DNA of 60,725 bases from a virus: positions 1 through 60,725 of IMG/VR virus record IMGVR_UViG_3300045119_000151. The stretch is one strand, 5' to 3'. The notes under the pieces were generated by a model. The model did no database searches. It was given only the letters and a program-made list of their open reading frames with translations, and had not been told where the DNA came from. The position numbers and the translations under genes are program-made. Below are positions 32,162-40,790 of this stretch, piece by piece. Each line of letters starts with the position of its first letter. Positions within the stretch are counted from its first letter, which is position 1.

Positions 32162-33226
32162 TTATCTCGTGTACGGCGAGATATTCGGTGAGATATAGAT
32201 CGGCCCCTTCGCGGCGATGCCACCCCATGCGAGCGTGAGCGCTTCCTGTGCCTTCGATGCGATGCGGTTGATGTCACCTTTGAAGTCCGGGTCTTCATCC
32301 GCCACATTCTCAGCAAGACACCACACGGCAGCGTTGTACCAGCGGTCCGGGATTTCCAATTCCATCGTCATGTCGCCGACGTCTTGAATGCGCATGTGTA
32401 CTTGCGCTTCGATCAATTGGAAATTCGCCGCAGCGTTCGGCACCGGCCACAAGTTCATCACCGGAACCGTGCGCTGTACATCCTGCCAATACTGAACAGG
32501 ACGGCCTTGAAACGCCTTGTTAGGCAAGTTGAAATAGTCATCCTTGTTTAGCGGAGCCATCGGGATCGATGCCGGAATGCCCGCGACATAGAACTCACAT
32601 ACCGAGAGCGTCGTGCCACCCGTCGCACGAATGCGCACATACTGGAACGTATCCGGTGGCGTCGTGATCGAATAATCGTTCCATATCCACGTGAGCGCCG
32701 TGACCGCCTCTAGCGTGAAGGTATCAACCGTGGTCCATGTCGAGCCATCACCCGATATCTCGTAGACGAAACTCCATGTGCCCGTCGCGAACGGCAAGAG
32801 ACCGATCGTGTTGATATAGGTGGCATCGCCTAAGTTGACGGTGATTGAGCCATCAGTGGAAGTCTGTACGCACGCCGTGGTGAGATCCGAGTCGAATGCC
32901 GAATCAGCATCGCCTCCCGCATCCGTGCTATTGGTGCCGAGCAATCGCTGCATCTGCCGCAAGTTCGCATTCAGAACCTCGACGGTGCCAGTAAGCGCCG
33001 GAACTTGTCCTAGCCCCTGATAGAGCGGCAAGAGCTGCGTCTGAATCTTCCAGATCGGCACGCCCTTGCTCGCTTGCTCCATTAGCCACAGCCACAGGAG
33101 TTCAAGCGCAGAGTCGATCTTCTCTCCGCTGATTAACTCGGGTGGAATTTTGCAACGACGATACGCATGGTCGATGACCTGTTGCGTCGTAAACGTCGTC
33201 GCGCCTTCAGTGCCGGATGTTGCCAC
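32162..33226 (-). CDS. Tail-adaptor-like protein with inserted F5/8C (discoidin) domain
   Basis: 354 residues, GTG start. N-terminal helical part (FTTQQVIDHAYRRCKIPPEL) and C-terminal part (LIEAQVHMRIQDVGDMTMEL, VWCLAENVADEDPDF) match the phage adaptor/tubular protein A-like family. Between about 105 and 215 there is a galactose-binding-like jelly-roll insert: TACVQTSTDGSITVNLGDAT, WSFVYEISGDGSTWTTVDTF, YVRIRATGGT. So this is an adaptor that gained a carbohydrate-binding-type domain. Confidence 0.7.
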   Translation of the reverse strand: MATSGTEGATTFTTQQVIDHAYRRCKIPPELISGEKIDSALELLWLWLMEQASKGVPIWKIQTQLLPLYQGLGQVPALTGTVEVLNANLRQMQRLLGTNSTDAGGDADSAFDSDLTTACVQTSTDGSITVNLGDATYINTIGLLPFATGTWSFVYEISGDGSTWTTVDTFTLEAVTALTWIWNDYSITTPPDTFQYVRIRATGGTTLSVCEFYVAGIPASIPMAPLNKDDYFNLPNKAFQGRPVQYWQDVQRTVPVMNLWPVPNAAANFQLIEAQVHMRIQDVGDMTMELEIPDRWYNAAVWCLAENVADEDPDFKGDINRIASKAQEALTLAWGGIAAKGPIYISPNISPYTR

Positions 33227-33303
33227 GAGCCCCTCATCGGTTCGTATTTCATGGTGTCAGCAAGCCGTGCGGCAAGCTCATGGCTAAAAGTGTTCGTATC
33301 ATG

Positions 33304-33319
33304 CCTGCTCTACAGCAGG
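33304..33319 (-). other. Hairpin between structural genes
   Basis: CCTGCT-4-AGCAGG stem without a following U-tract, after the end of the 209-aa gene. It is not a convincing terminator; possible processing site. Confidence 0.3.
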
Positions 33320-33330
33320 GCTTCAAGCGA

Positions 33331-33960
33331 TCAGCATTTGATCATCGGTTTCGAGTTGAAACGGCCAAAGCCAACACGACCGCCACGCGCACCGCCCGCC
33401 GCAGCAATTGCCGCATCGAGTTTAGACTTGCGATCTTGCATGGCTTGCCCAGCCTTGGCGGCTGCACCGCTACCCAAGGCAGACGGATCGGGTTTCTTCG
33501 GCGGCGGTGTTTCGACTTTACCGCCATCGGCTTTGTGCATATGACGCATGGTCTCCGCAAGTACGGCACGCTTGCGCATGGTCGGGTTGTTCGAATGCGT
33601 CGCCTTCTCCAATTTCTTTGCAGGGATCGGCTGACCCTGCTTCGCATGCAATGCCGCACGCAGCGCACCGGGATGCTTAATTGCACCTTGAATGAAATTC
33701 TTCGGTGCACCACCTTTCGCAAAGCCAGACCGCAGCGGTGTCTTGCCGCCATACTCCCTGTCGAATTCGGTGACAGGATCGGCTCTCATGACAGCTGCAT
33801 TCCCTACCGTACCACCCTTTGCTAAGCGCACACGCGGAGCGCCGCGCGTGAATCCCTTCACATGCTGCACTTTGCCGGTTGAGCCCGTGAATCCATGCTG
33901 TGACGTGAACTTAGGTTCACCGTAGACGGGACCGCGGCCTGTGGGTTTAAAACCTTTCAT
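33331..33960 (-). CDS. Conserved basic virion-associated protein, 209 aa
   Basis: Basic protein. The middle carries FIQGAIKHPGALRAALHAKQ and EKATHSNNPTMRKRAVLAET then MRHMHKADGG; this conserved block (IKHPGALR...PAKKL...N.T.RKRA.LA.T) recurs in phages next to coat and tail genes, function unknown. GAGG precedes the start. Confidence 0.68.
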   Translation of the reverse strand: MKGFKPTGRGPVYGEPKFTSQHGFTGSTGKVQHVKGFTRGAPRVRLAKGGTVGNAAVMRADPVTEFDREYGGKTPLRSGFAKGGAPKNFIQGAIKHPGALRAALHAKQGQPIPAKKLEKATHSNNPTMRKRAVLAETMRHMHKADGGKVETPPPKKPDPSALGSGAAAKAGQAMQDRKSKLDAAIAAAGGARGGRVGFGRFNSKPMIKC

Positions 33961-33980
33961 GATGCCTACCTCAATCAAAA

Positions 33981-34595
33981 TTAAGGAACTTGAACAGCCG
34001 TCACATTCGTCGGTGCCTGCGGCGCGGGATTCACCGTGATCGATATCTGTTGCGACACATTCGGCGCCGTGATCGTCACGACTGCCGTGCTCGTGCGCGT
34101 TGACTCGATGTTGCCGGAATTAAATGCCGTCATCTGAAACCCATACGCACCGGGAGCCAAGCCCGTGAGTGTCGTCGTCGTCAGTAGCGGGCCAGGACTT
34201 GCAACCTTACTAAACGCGCCGCTGTTGAATTGCTGATAGATATTGAATCCAGTCAGATCGGTGAGTGTGCTTCCATCGGTATTCTTGGTTGGTGCCGTCC
34301 AGTTAATCTGCGCGTTGCCCGTCGTCCAGCTGCAATTCAGTACGAAGGTTGTCGATGCTGTGATCGCTGGGATAAGCTGGGAACCAGAGGGCGCTTTCGT
34401 TCCTGTCCATCCACCGGATGCCACGCATGAGCTTGCAACTGGCGACGTCGACCAAGTCAGTGTCGGCGATACGCTTCCGTTCCCGCTCACTAGATCGGCG
34501 TTAAGCGTGACCGTGTTGGCCGCCAATGCGGGAAGCGACATGAACGTGAAAAGCAGAACCGCAACGAGTGCTCGCATGTGCAAAAACATCTTCAT
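33981..34595 (-). CDS. Exported protein with FN3/Ig-like fold, 204 aa
   Basis: Signal peptide MRALVAVLLFTFMSLPALAA with a cleavage site near ALA|A. The mature part is a beta-sandwich (NTVTLNADLVSGNGSVSPTL; LTGFNIYQQFNSGAFSKVAS; ...GLAPGAYGFQMTAFNSG) like a fibronectin type III or Ig domain, ending NPAPQAPTNVTAVQVP. A host-exported protein inside a virion cluster is unusual; it may decorate the host envelope or be released at lysis. Confidence 0.65.
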   Translation of the reverse strand: MKMFLHMRALVAVLLFTFMSLPALAANTVTLNADLVSGNGSVSPTLTWSTSPVASSCVASGGWTGTKAPSGSQLIPAITASTTFVLNCSWTTGNAQINWTAPTKNTDGSTLTDLTGFNIYQQFNSGAFSKVASPGPLLTTTTLTGLAPGAYGFQMTAFNSGNIESTRTSTAVVTITAPNVSQQISITVNPAPQAPTNVTAVQVP

Positions 34596-34598
34596 AAT

Positions 34599-36260
34599 TT
34601 AACCCTCAACTGATGAACCTTCTACGGAGTGTATACCTGACCCTTCAACAGATGAACCTTCCACACCGCCTCCTGTTATGCCGCCGCCCTGACCAGCTGG
34701 AGCATACCCTGTTAGGACCAAAGAACCCGCGCCGGGAACAATAAAGCCTAAAATGTTAGCCGCATTCCCGGTAAGCACCAAGGCTCCCGATAAGGGGGTG
34801 ATGGTGATCGCCATGTTAATGCTCGCAGCGTATCCAGTGAGAGTTAAAGATCCGACTGACGGGCTGATGGACAATTGTTGATTCACGATCGGCGCTATCC
34901 CGGACAGCGTCAGCGCACCAGTTGCCGGCGCAATTGCCGCTACCGTACTGACCGTAGGCGCAACGCCAGTAAGCACCAAAGCACCAGTGACTGGTGATAT
35001 CGAATACGATGTCATCACTCCAGGGCTAAGTCCGGTGATGGATAGTGCTCCAGGCAATGGAGTGATGGTTCCTGGCACAGTGACGATGACTGTGGCCGTC
35101 CCGCCTGTTAGGGACAAGGCTCCGACCAATGGAGTGATGGGCGTATTTCCGACTTGCGATACGACTGCCGCTATTCCGGTTAACGTCAGCGATCCGGCCG
35201 TAGGAATTCTTGCCGCATCCTGCGTCACAGATGGGGCGAGTCCATCGAACACAAGTGAGCCAGTGACGGGAGCGGGCTCAGTCAATTGCTGAATAGGTTG
35301 CTGCCCTACAAGCGTGAGTGCTCCAGCAGAAGGCGTAGAATTTAATTGCTGAGTGACCGATGCTGAGCCACCAGAGAAGGCCAATGAGCCGACAGTCGGT
35401 GTGATATTTGGATTCGGCTGCGTGACGGTTGGAGTCGATCCAGACAATGCAAGCGATCCAGCAGCGGGCGAGATAGTCAATTGCTGAGTAACCGACGCAG
35501 CGATGCCGGCCAATGTGAGCGCAGCGACACTGGCGATTCGGCTGAAGTCAGTGCTCCGGGAAGCAGTCGTACCTGATATTGAGAGCGAGCCCACTGCGGG
35601 CGTAATAGATACGCCAGACGTCGCTTCCTTAAAGGTCGCGATCCAACTCACCGCCTCTGTCACTGCCGCATCGGTGAAGCTAGATTGGAAGGTCCCCGTG
35701 GCGGAAACGATTTTGCTTGCGCTAGTACACGTGACACCAACGGTGCTACTGAGATCATCGACCGTCGCAAAGCTGTTCCCCCAGGTCGGAGAAGTCGCGC
35801 TGCTTCGATTATCGAACTGAAACGCTAAGATGGCTTCATTCGCTTGCGCAGTCGTGCCAGTGGTCCCCGAAGTGAATGGACTGGCTGAATCGTCATTGGC
35901 TGCCGCCGATTGATCGAAGCTTGCCGCCGCAGCACCGGTAATGCGCACCGCGATAATGGAGCTAATATCGCCGGCATTCGTTGTGGTCGCGGTAAACGTA
36001 TGTCCCGCGCCACCTGCCGCATTCGAGAAGTAGTACAGCGTACCGGTGACACCAAACGCCGTGACGTTGCTTTGAATCTTGATCCAACTCGCCGCCGCAT
36101 TGCCTTTGTTATCGGAAATCGGATTGGCCGTATACGTGCCGGTTGTTGCCGCAAAGACAACAAAGGTGTCACCCGTCGTCGTAGTCGTACTATTCGTGAC
36201 GGCTGTCGCGCTGCCAGAGGTATTCTCTTTCGAGCCTGCGCTGGTGACTGCAATAGCCAT
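34599..36260 (-). CDS. Repeat-rich virion surface protein, 553 aa
   Basis: After an N-terminal beta domain with TTTTTGDTFVVFAATTGT, about 12 imperfect repeats of roughly 23-30 residues follow, each P..GSLxLTGxAPxV. The C-terminus repeats VEGSSVEGS. Similar segments occur at the N-terminus of the 266-aa protein upstream and the propeller protein, so the three share repeat modules. Likely a fibre or decoration protein; adhesion inferred. Confidence 0.65.
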   Translation of the reverse strand: MAIAVTSAGSKENTSGSATAVTNSTTTTTGDTFVVFAATTGTYTANPISDNKGNAAASWIKIQSNVTAFGVTGTLYYFSNAAGGAGHTFTATTTNAGDISSIIAVRITGAAAASFDQSAAANDDSASPFTSGTTGTTAQANEAILAFQFDNRSSATSPTWGNSFATVDDLSSTVGVTCTSASKIVSATGTFQSSFTDAAVTEAVSWIATFKEATSGVSITPAVGSLSISGTTASRSTDFSRIASVAALTLAGIAASVTQQLTISPAAGSLALSGSTPTVTQPNPNITPTVGSLAFSGGSASVTQQLNSTPSAGALTLVGQQPIQQLTEPAPVTGSLVFDGLAPSVTQDAARIPTAGSLTLTGIAAVVSQVGNTPITPLVGALSLTGGTATVIVTVPGTITPLPGALSITGLSPGVMTSYSISPVTGALVLTGVAPTVSTVAAIAPATGALTLSGIAPIVNQQLSISPSVGSLTLTGYAASINMAITITPLSGALVLTGNAANILGFIVPGAGSLVLTGYAPAGQGGGITGGGVEGSSVEGSGIHSVEGSSVEG

Positions 36261-37060
36261 TAGCTAGTCACCACGCTATAGTTTTTCCACCCGACGTTGT
36301 TTGACTGACCGTTGCCGTCATCTCCGCCGATACCGGGATTGCCAGTGACGTAAGGTGCGATGCCGCTGATCGCAGTGGAGTCGTTTGCCTGCGCAATCAA
36401 GGTTCCATTCTGCTTAAGCGTGAGTGTCGACAGCGTTGCATCGCCCGTGATGGCGGCCACAAAGACGTCACCATTACTCAAGGTAAGTCCTGTGCCATCA
36501 GTGCCATTGGTAAACGGCAAGATGGTGATGTCACCGATATCCCCTTTCCATTTGACGATGATGACCGAGTTGGTCGCAAACGAAATGTCGAACTCGTAAG
36601 TAAAAATCTGAGTACTGTTGAACGACGTCCGTACATGCAGCTCCACTTCCGTCGACCCACCAGAACCGGCAACAAATAGCGTCGCAGTGATCGTCTGATT
36701 CTTCTGATAGCCGGTGCCCGTGAGGCGCGAAATACTATCGTTGAAGCTAGACGCACCAGAACTTCCGACCGCGCCGACATTGGCGATCGATTGCATGGGA
36801 TGCGTCCAAACGCCAGGCGCGCAACTTTCCCACTTCCCGCCACTACTTAGCGGATTCTCAGTGGCAGTGAAATTATCAGTATACGAAGAACCTGATGCTG
36901 TCACGGTTGCGGCGCTTCCAGCGATAGACAATCCACCGACGAGTGGCACCCTACTATTCCCGATTAAGGGAGCGATAGGACTAAGGGAAAGCGCTCCTGC
37001 TCCGGGCACTCGGAGCGAATCCCTTACTAGCCCACTCGAATAATAGATCGACCACGCCAC
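36260..37060 (-). CDS. Beta-sandwich virion protein, 266 aa
   Basis: N-terminal 55 residues carry two P..G.LSL.G.AP repeats (VPGAGALSLSPIAP, VPLVGGLSIAGSA). The rest is a beta sandwich (ITATLFVAGSGGSTEVELHV, FTYEFDISFATNSVIIVKWK) with a concanavalin-like spacing. Probably a surface/fibre component; function inferred. Confidence 0.6.
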   Translation of the reverse strand: MAWSIYYSSGLVRDSLRVPGAGALSLSPIAPLIGNSRVPLVGGLSIAGSAATVTASGSSYTDNFTATENPLSSGGKWESCAPGVWTHPMQSIANVGAVGSSGASSFNDSISRLTGTGYQKNQTITATLFVAGSGGSTEVELHVRTSFNSTQIFTYEFDISFATNSVIIVKWKGDIGDITILPFTNGTDGTGLTLSNGDVFVAAITGDATLSTLTLKQNGTLIAQANDSTAISGIAPYVTGNPGIGGDDGNGQSNNVGWKNYSVVTS

Positions 37061-37065
37061 AGCTC

Positions 37066-37533
37066 CTACGCCAGGGTAAAGACCCCAGTGGCAGCGGGCG
37101 AGATAGTCAGCGTATTACCGCTGGCAATCGTAAACGCCGCTGTCGATAGCGTACAAAAGCACAGTACCTTACCCGCGCCAGCGCCCGTCGAATTGCGAAT
37201 CAACCCATAACGGATGTTGTTGAGCGCAGCACCGGAAGCCGTGAACACGAGCCCAGCCGTCGTATAAGTAAACTTATACTGCTTAGCGCTGGCACCGACT
37301 GTCCACTGTGCGGTTGCGGGAACTAGGTTTCGACCACCGGTCGCATAACCACCCGTGGCAGAAATTTCTGCTGGGATGGAGGCGAACGTCGATCGCGTCG
37401 ACAAAACAAGGATCGCCGCAGACGCTGACGTTCTGTGCAGGGACATCTTGAAGACACCCGCACCCAAAGTGATCGTCCCTGCTCCGATAAGCTTCTTAGC
37501 CTTAGCGTAAATCTTCCAAGTACCTGCAGCCAT
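37066..37533 (-). CDS. Conserved virion protein, 155 aa
   Basis: Beta-rich protein with MAAGTWKIYAKAKKLIGAGT and KMSLHRTSASAAILVLSTRS, a block I recall from phage proteins near fibre genes. No catalytic motif. Possibly a fibre-linked or decoration protein. Confidence 0.6.
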   Translation of the reverse strand: MAAGTWKIYAKAKKLIGAGTITLGAGVFKMSLHRTSASAAILVLSTRSTFASIPAEISATGGYATGGRNLVPATAQWTVGASAKQYKFTYTTAGLVFTASGAALNNIRYGLIRNSTGAGAGKVLCFCTLSTAAFTIASGNTLTISPAATGVFTLA

Positions 37534-37534
37534 T

Positions 37535-38995
37535 TTAAACCACCTCTACTGTTGAAACATCCAAATCCGACAAAGACGCACCCGTGTTCAATATATGAGC
37601 AATCAATCCATCGCCGTACACTTCGATCTCGATCTCATCACCGAGAAACTTAATCAGGTCCATGAACTCTTGCGCTTGCGACACCATCCACGGATGACAC
37701 TTAAACACTCTACCGCCGCAGGTCACGTCGATGACCATCGCGCCATCGTTCTCTGGTTGTTTGTACGCATGATGCGCATCGTCGCTCAGGCATGAGTCGA
37801 AGCCATACAGATGAAATTTCCTGAATCCAAGCATACGAAGCAGTGGGATAGCTCGCAGCATGACGCTTGATCCACCGGGGATGGCGTGGTAAATCTCATA
37901 CCGAGCGTTTAGTTCCTCGCGTGCATTCTCCATTGTGGTATGCCACAGCAGAGTGCGATCATGCGGCAATCCTTTCATCACTTCTGGATGAACTTGACTT
38001 GCCATCAAGTATTTGCATTCAGGAACCACGGGGCTGACGAAGCGCTTATTAAACTCACGCGCGTCGACCATGATCTGCGCCGAGGGAGTGAGTCCGCGAT
38101 CTAAACACCAATTGTAGGTGCCGTTGGTCGTGATGAGTTTAACGCCTTCACTTCGATGCGCCTTGATCGCTTCTTCAAATCCCGACAGACTCGGACCACC
38201 GCCAAGGATCATAACCTCCGTATCGTTGGTCAAATGCGGGGCCACTTGATTCCATGCCAAGTCGGGGCCAGCCGCATCCACCGCGATATTCGCGCGGACG
38301 TTATTCAGGATTTCATCCTCAGTCGTATTCAGTGCACCCGCATTGACGAAGCTTTCGCCGGACTGCCACGCCGTCACATAGAACAGGCAGTGAGTGCCTT
38401 CGTCGCGCGACCAATGGACAACGCAATCTAAGTCTTGCAGCTTCTTGAGCCACCAGCTGTACGGATGCACGGACAGGTGCAACGGCTGGCCTATCAGTAC
38501 GCCGAGACTGTCTTCCTGGCAACTGATCTGAAAAAATACATGCTGAGAAGCCAGCAGAATGTTTTTCAGCACGACATCGACTTCCGCTGGTGGAAGGTGC
38601 TCCATAACATCGGTGCAATACCCGTAACTCGCAGTGTAAGGGCACGGCTTGTTTAGATCGTGCGAAGTAAACCGCAGCGCATGCGCCTGAGTCTGAAGCG
38701 CCTCGCGAACTTCTGGATCAAGACAGTTCTCAGCGAAATCGAGCATCTCGACGCGCAGGCCACCGAACAGCGCGAGCATCAATGCGCCGCGGCCGGTGCC
38801 GGTTCCAAAGTCTATGATCGACGATCCAGCCTTGGGTTGCGCTTGCGATAAGAACAGCGGTGCCGCGCCTTCGCCCGGCGCCACGCCACGGTACGCAGCA
38901 TGATTCCACATCTGCTCATACTTGGCTTGCTCGATGGTTCTAACCTTCACCACTGGCGCAAACCCGGTACACCCAACATCTGTCAAACCCAGCAT
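37535..38995 (-). CDS. SAM methyltransferase fused to DUF115/MptE-like domain
   Basis: 486 residues. Residues about 55-210 form a class I methyltransferase: motif I IIDFGTGTGRGALMLALFG, then VEMLDFAENC and CTDVMEHLPPAEVDVVL. Residues about 255-460 match DUF115 (6-hydroxymethylpterin pyrophosphokinase-like, also in motility-linked glycosyltransferases): VMILGGGPSLSGFEEAIKAH, ITTNGTYNWCLDRGLTPSAQ, MVDAREFNKRF. It lies within virion genes, so it may modify a virion surface glycan, DNA or a small molecule. Activity inferred from motifs; substrate unknown. Confidence 0.8.
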   Translation of the reverse strand: MLGLTDVGCTGFAPVVKVRTIEQAKYEQMWNHAAYRGVAPGEGAAPLFLSQAQPKAGSSIIDFGTGTGRGALMLALFGGLRVEMLDFAENCLDPEVREALQTQAHALRFTSHDLNKPCPYTASYGYCTDVMEHLPPAEVDVVLKNILLASQHVFFQISCQEDSLGVLIGQPLHLSVHPYSWWLKKLQDLDCVVHWSRDEGTHCLFYVTAWQSGESFVNAGALNTTEDEILNNVRANIAVDAAGPDLAWNQVAPHLTNDTEVMILGGGPSLSGFEEAIKAHRSEGVKLITTNGTYNWCLDRGLTPSAQIMVDAREFNKRFVSPVVPECKYLMASQVHPEVMKGLPHDRTLLWHTTMENAREELNARYEIYHAIPGGSSVMLRAIPLLRMLGFRKFHLYGFDSCLSDDAHHAYKQPENDGAMVIDVTCGGRVFKCHPWMVSQAQEFMDLIKFLGDEIEIEVYGDGLIAHILNTGASLSDLDVSTVEVV

Positions 38996-39023
38996 TATTC
39001 GCTCCTAGACTGCGTTGAAATTT

Positions 39024-39659
39024 TCATCCGAAGATGCCCGACTGAACTACACGCAAGACCACGGTGCCGGTGCCAGAGTTATTCAGCACGCGCACCGCCG
39101 TCACGGGGGAGATGAGCGTGCCAATTGCCGATGCCGTCTTCGCCGTGAGATCCGAATGCGATGTCCACGTGAGCGCATCAAGCGATGTCGTCACGTTGAT
39201 ATCATCGCCGGTGTACTGCACGGTCGCGTTCGCAGTGCCGGTAATCTCCAGAAACAGCGATACGTTGAACGGTGTGAGGTACAAATCGAGCGGCACCACC
39301 GCAGACGATCCGGAAGCCGCATTACCTGCCGACGTATTAGTGCCCACCGCGCCCGACGCCGCGATGCTCGTTATCGTCGCGTACGTGTTAACTGACGTGA
39401 CTGTATTGTTGTTCGGTCCCGCCAAGACTTCCGAGACACTGATGCCGCGATAGTCCGTGCCGGTGATCGTGAAATTGACAGCACTGATGTTGCCGGTCGA
39501 TGTAAGTGTAATTTGACCAGGCGATACCAATGTCGCCACACCCCCAGAGGCTAGCGCACCCGTGATCGTCAAGTTCGCGGCACCTGGCGTAGTTTGCGCA
39601 AGCGAAATGGAATTTGTCACCGCTGCCGTCAGCGTGCGCGTGATCGTAACTGGACGCAT
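39024..39659 (-). CDS. Beta-rich virion protein, 211 aa
   Basis: Thr/Ser/Ala-rich all-beta protein beginning MRPVTITRTLTAAVTNSISL, with TSLDALTWTSHSDLTAKTAS later. I recall similar proteins next to phage coat genes. Likely structural; function unknown. Confidence 0.6.
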   Translation of the reverse strand: MRPVTITRTLTAAVTNSISLAQTTPGAANLTITGALASGGVATLVSPGQITLTSTGNISAVNFTITGTDYRGISVSEVLAGPNNNTVTSVNTYATITSIAASGAVGTNTSAGNAASGSSAVVPLDLYLTPFNVSLFLEITGTANATVQYTGDDINVTTSLDALTWTSHSDLTAKTASAIGTLISPVTAVRVLNNSGTGTVVLRVVQSGIFG

Positions 39660-39712
39660 TCGATATCTCCCATGATGCGGAGAGCAGGACTAGCCTACCC
39701 TCCGCCAACCAA

Positions 39713-40690
39713 TTACGTCGGATTGACAGCAATACCAGTCGTACCAGCAGTCGGCGCACCGCCGTCTACCCAGCATTGAGCGCGCGACGTCGCATCAGTG
39801 CCAAACTCGGTAATACCAACCAAGGTTGGATTCTTGAACACGATGCCACCACCTGCAGATGCAGCGAGTGTCGACAATCCCGACATCGTCGTTGCGCCAG
39901 AACTTGCCGCATTGAGGAACGTGCAGTCCTCAAATAGTTGGAACCGATCCATTGATGCCGCACCAGAGGCAATGATACCGAGCGGCGACGATGCCGACGC
40001 GTAGAACGGCAGTACACACTTTCGGAAGATATTCCGTGGCGTTCCGCCCTTAAACTCGATCGATGCATTCGCCGCGCCGCGCGAGACGGTATCGAGACCG
40101 ATGACGCAATGCTCGAAGAGGTTCTCACCGCTGCCGGCAAGCCCGATCACCAATGATCGTGAACCCGCGTCCGCCGCAGAAGCAGCATCACCCATTCCAC
40201 CAAATTGAACATTCCCATAATAATTGCGGGAGCCCTCATCGATCCAGCAGCGCTGAGCCGTTGTGCCGGTCGTGAATCCATCGAATGTCGAGAAGTTCAT
40301 GAATGCACAGCCACTTGCCGTGACGTTCACAAAGTCAGCAAAAGCAGTCACACCAGCCGTCGGCGCAATGCGTGCGCGCTGCGCAATCATGGCGGGTGCT
40401 GTGATGCCGATAAGATGCGTGGCGTTCTTGCTCCACGTCAGCGTCGATGACAGTCGGCACGTCGCTGACGTGCCGCCGTTGCCGACGATGAACACAACGT
40501 CGTTGTTGCCAGCAGTGCAACGAGCAAGCGCACCAGAGAGCGTTGACAATGGCTGATCCGGCGTACCCGCATTACCATCGGCTCCAATCAGCGGATTCAC
40601 ATAAAAATAGTTGCCAGTGAACGGGAGCATTCCGGGCGTGACAACCGCGCCAAAAGAAGTAATGCCGTTCGGGAAATTCGTCGTAGTCAT
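39713..40690 (-). CDS. Putative pectin-lyase-like beta-helix virion protein
   Basis: 325 residues, rich in Gly, Ser, Thr and short strands. Early part YFYVNPLIGADGNAGTPDQP followed by VNVTASGCAFMNFSTF and NLFEHCVIGLDTVSRGAANA looks like a right-handed beta-helix, as in phage tail spikes or head fibres. Starts after GAGG; the coat gene terminator lies between it and the coat gene. Confidence 0.6.
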   Translation of the reverse strand: MTTTNFPNGITSFGAVVTPGMLPFTGNYFYVNPLIGADGNAGTPDQPLSTLSGALARCTAGNNDVVFIVGNGGTSATCRLSSTLTWSKNATHLIGITAPAMIAQRARIAPTAGVTAFADFVNVTASGCAFMNFSTFDGFTTGTTAQRCWIDEGSRNYYGNVQFGGMGDAASAADAGSRSLVIGLAGSGENLFEHCVIGLDTVSRGAANASIEFKGGTPRNIFRKCVLPFYASASSPLGIIASGAASMDRFQLFEDCTFLNAASSGATTMSGLSTLAASAGGGIVFKNPTLVGITEFGTDATSRAQCWVDGGAPTAGTTGIAVNPT

Positions 40691-40706
40691 GTGCGTAAAC
40701 CTCAGT

Positions 40707-40729
40707 CACCGGATTACATAGGCCCGGTG
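40707..40729 (-). other. Hairpin in leader of beta-helix gene
   Basis: CACCGG and CCGGTG arms separated by about 11 bases lie just upstream of the beta-helix start at 40690. A possible translational or processing hairpin; no partner motif seen. Confidence 0.35.
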
Positions 40730-40732
40730 GCT

Positions 40733-40761
40733 AAAAATAGCGCCCCTTTACGTCGGGGCGC
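40733..40761 (-). terminator. Intrinsic terminator after the coat gene
   Basis: On the minus strand GCGCCCC (40761-40755), 8-base loop, GGGGCGC (40746-40740), then a U-rich run (TATTTTT). This is a strong rho-independent terminator directly after the coat gene. It would cut transcription of the fibre genes relative to head genes, giving graded expression. Confidence 0.88.
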
Positions 40762-40790
40762 AAAACGGAGATAACAACTACAATTGATCC

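Noticed and set aside
33227-33330. Short frames between structural genes
   Set aside because: 16-codon frames without ribosome-binding sites.
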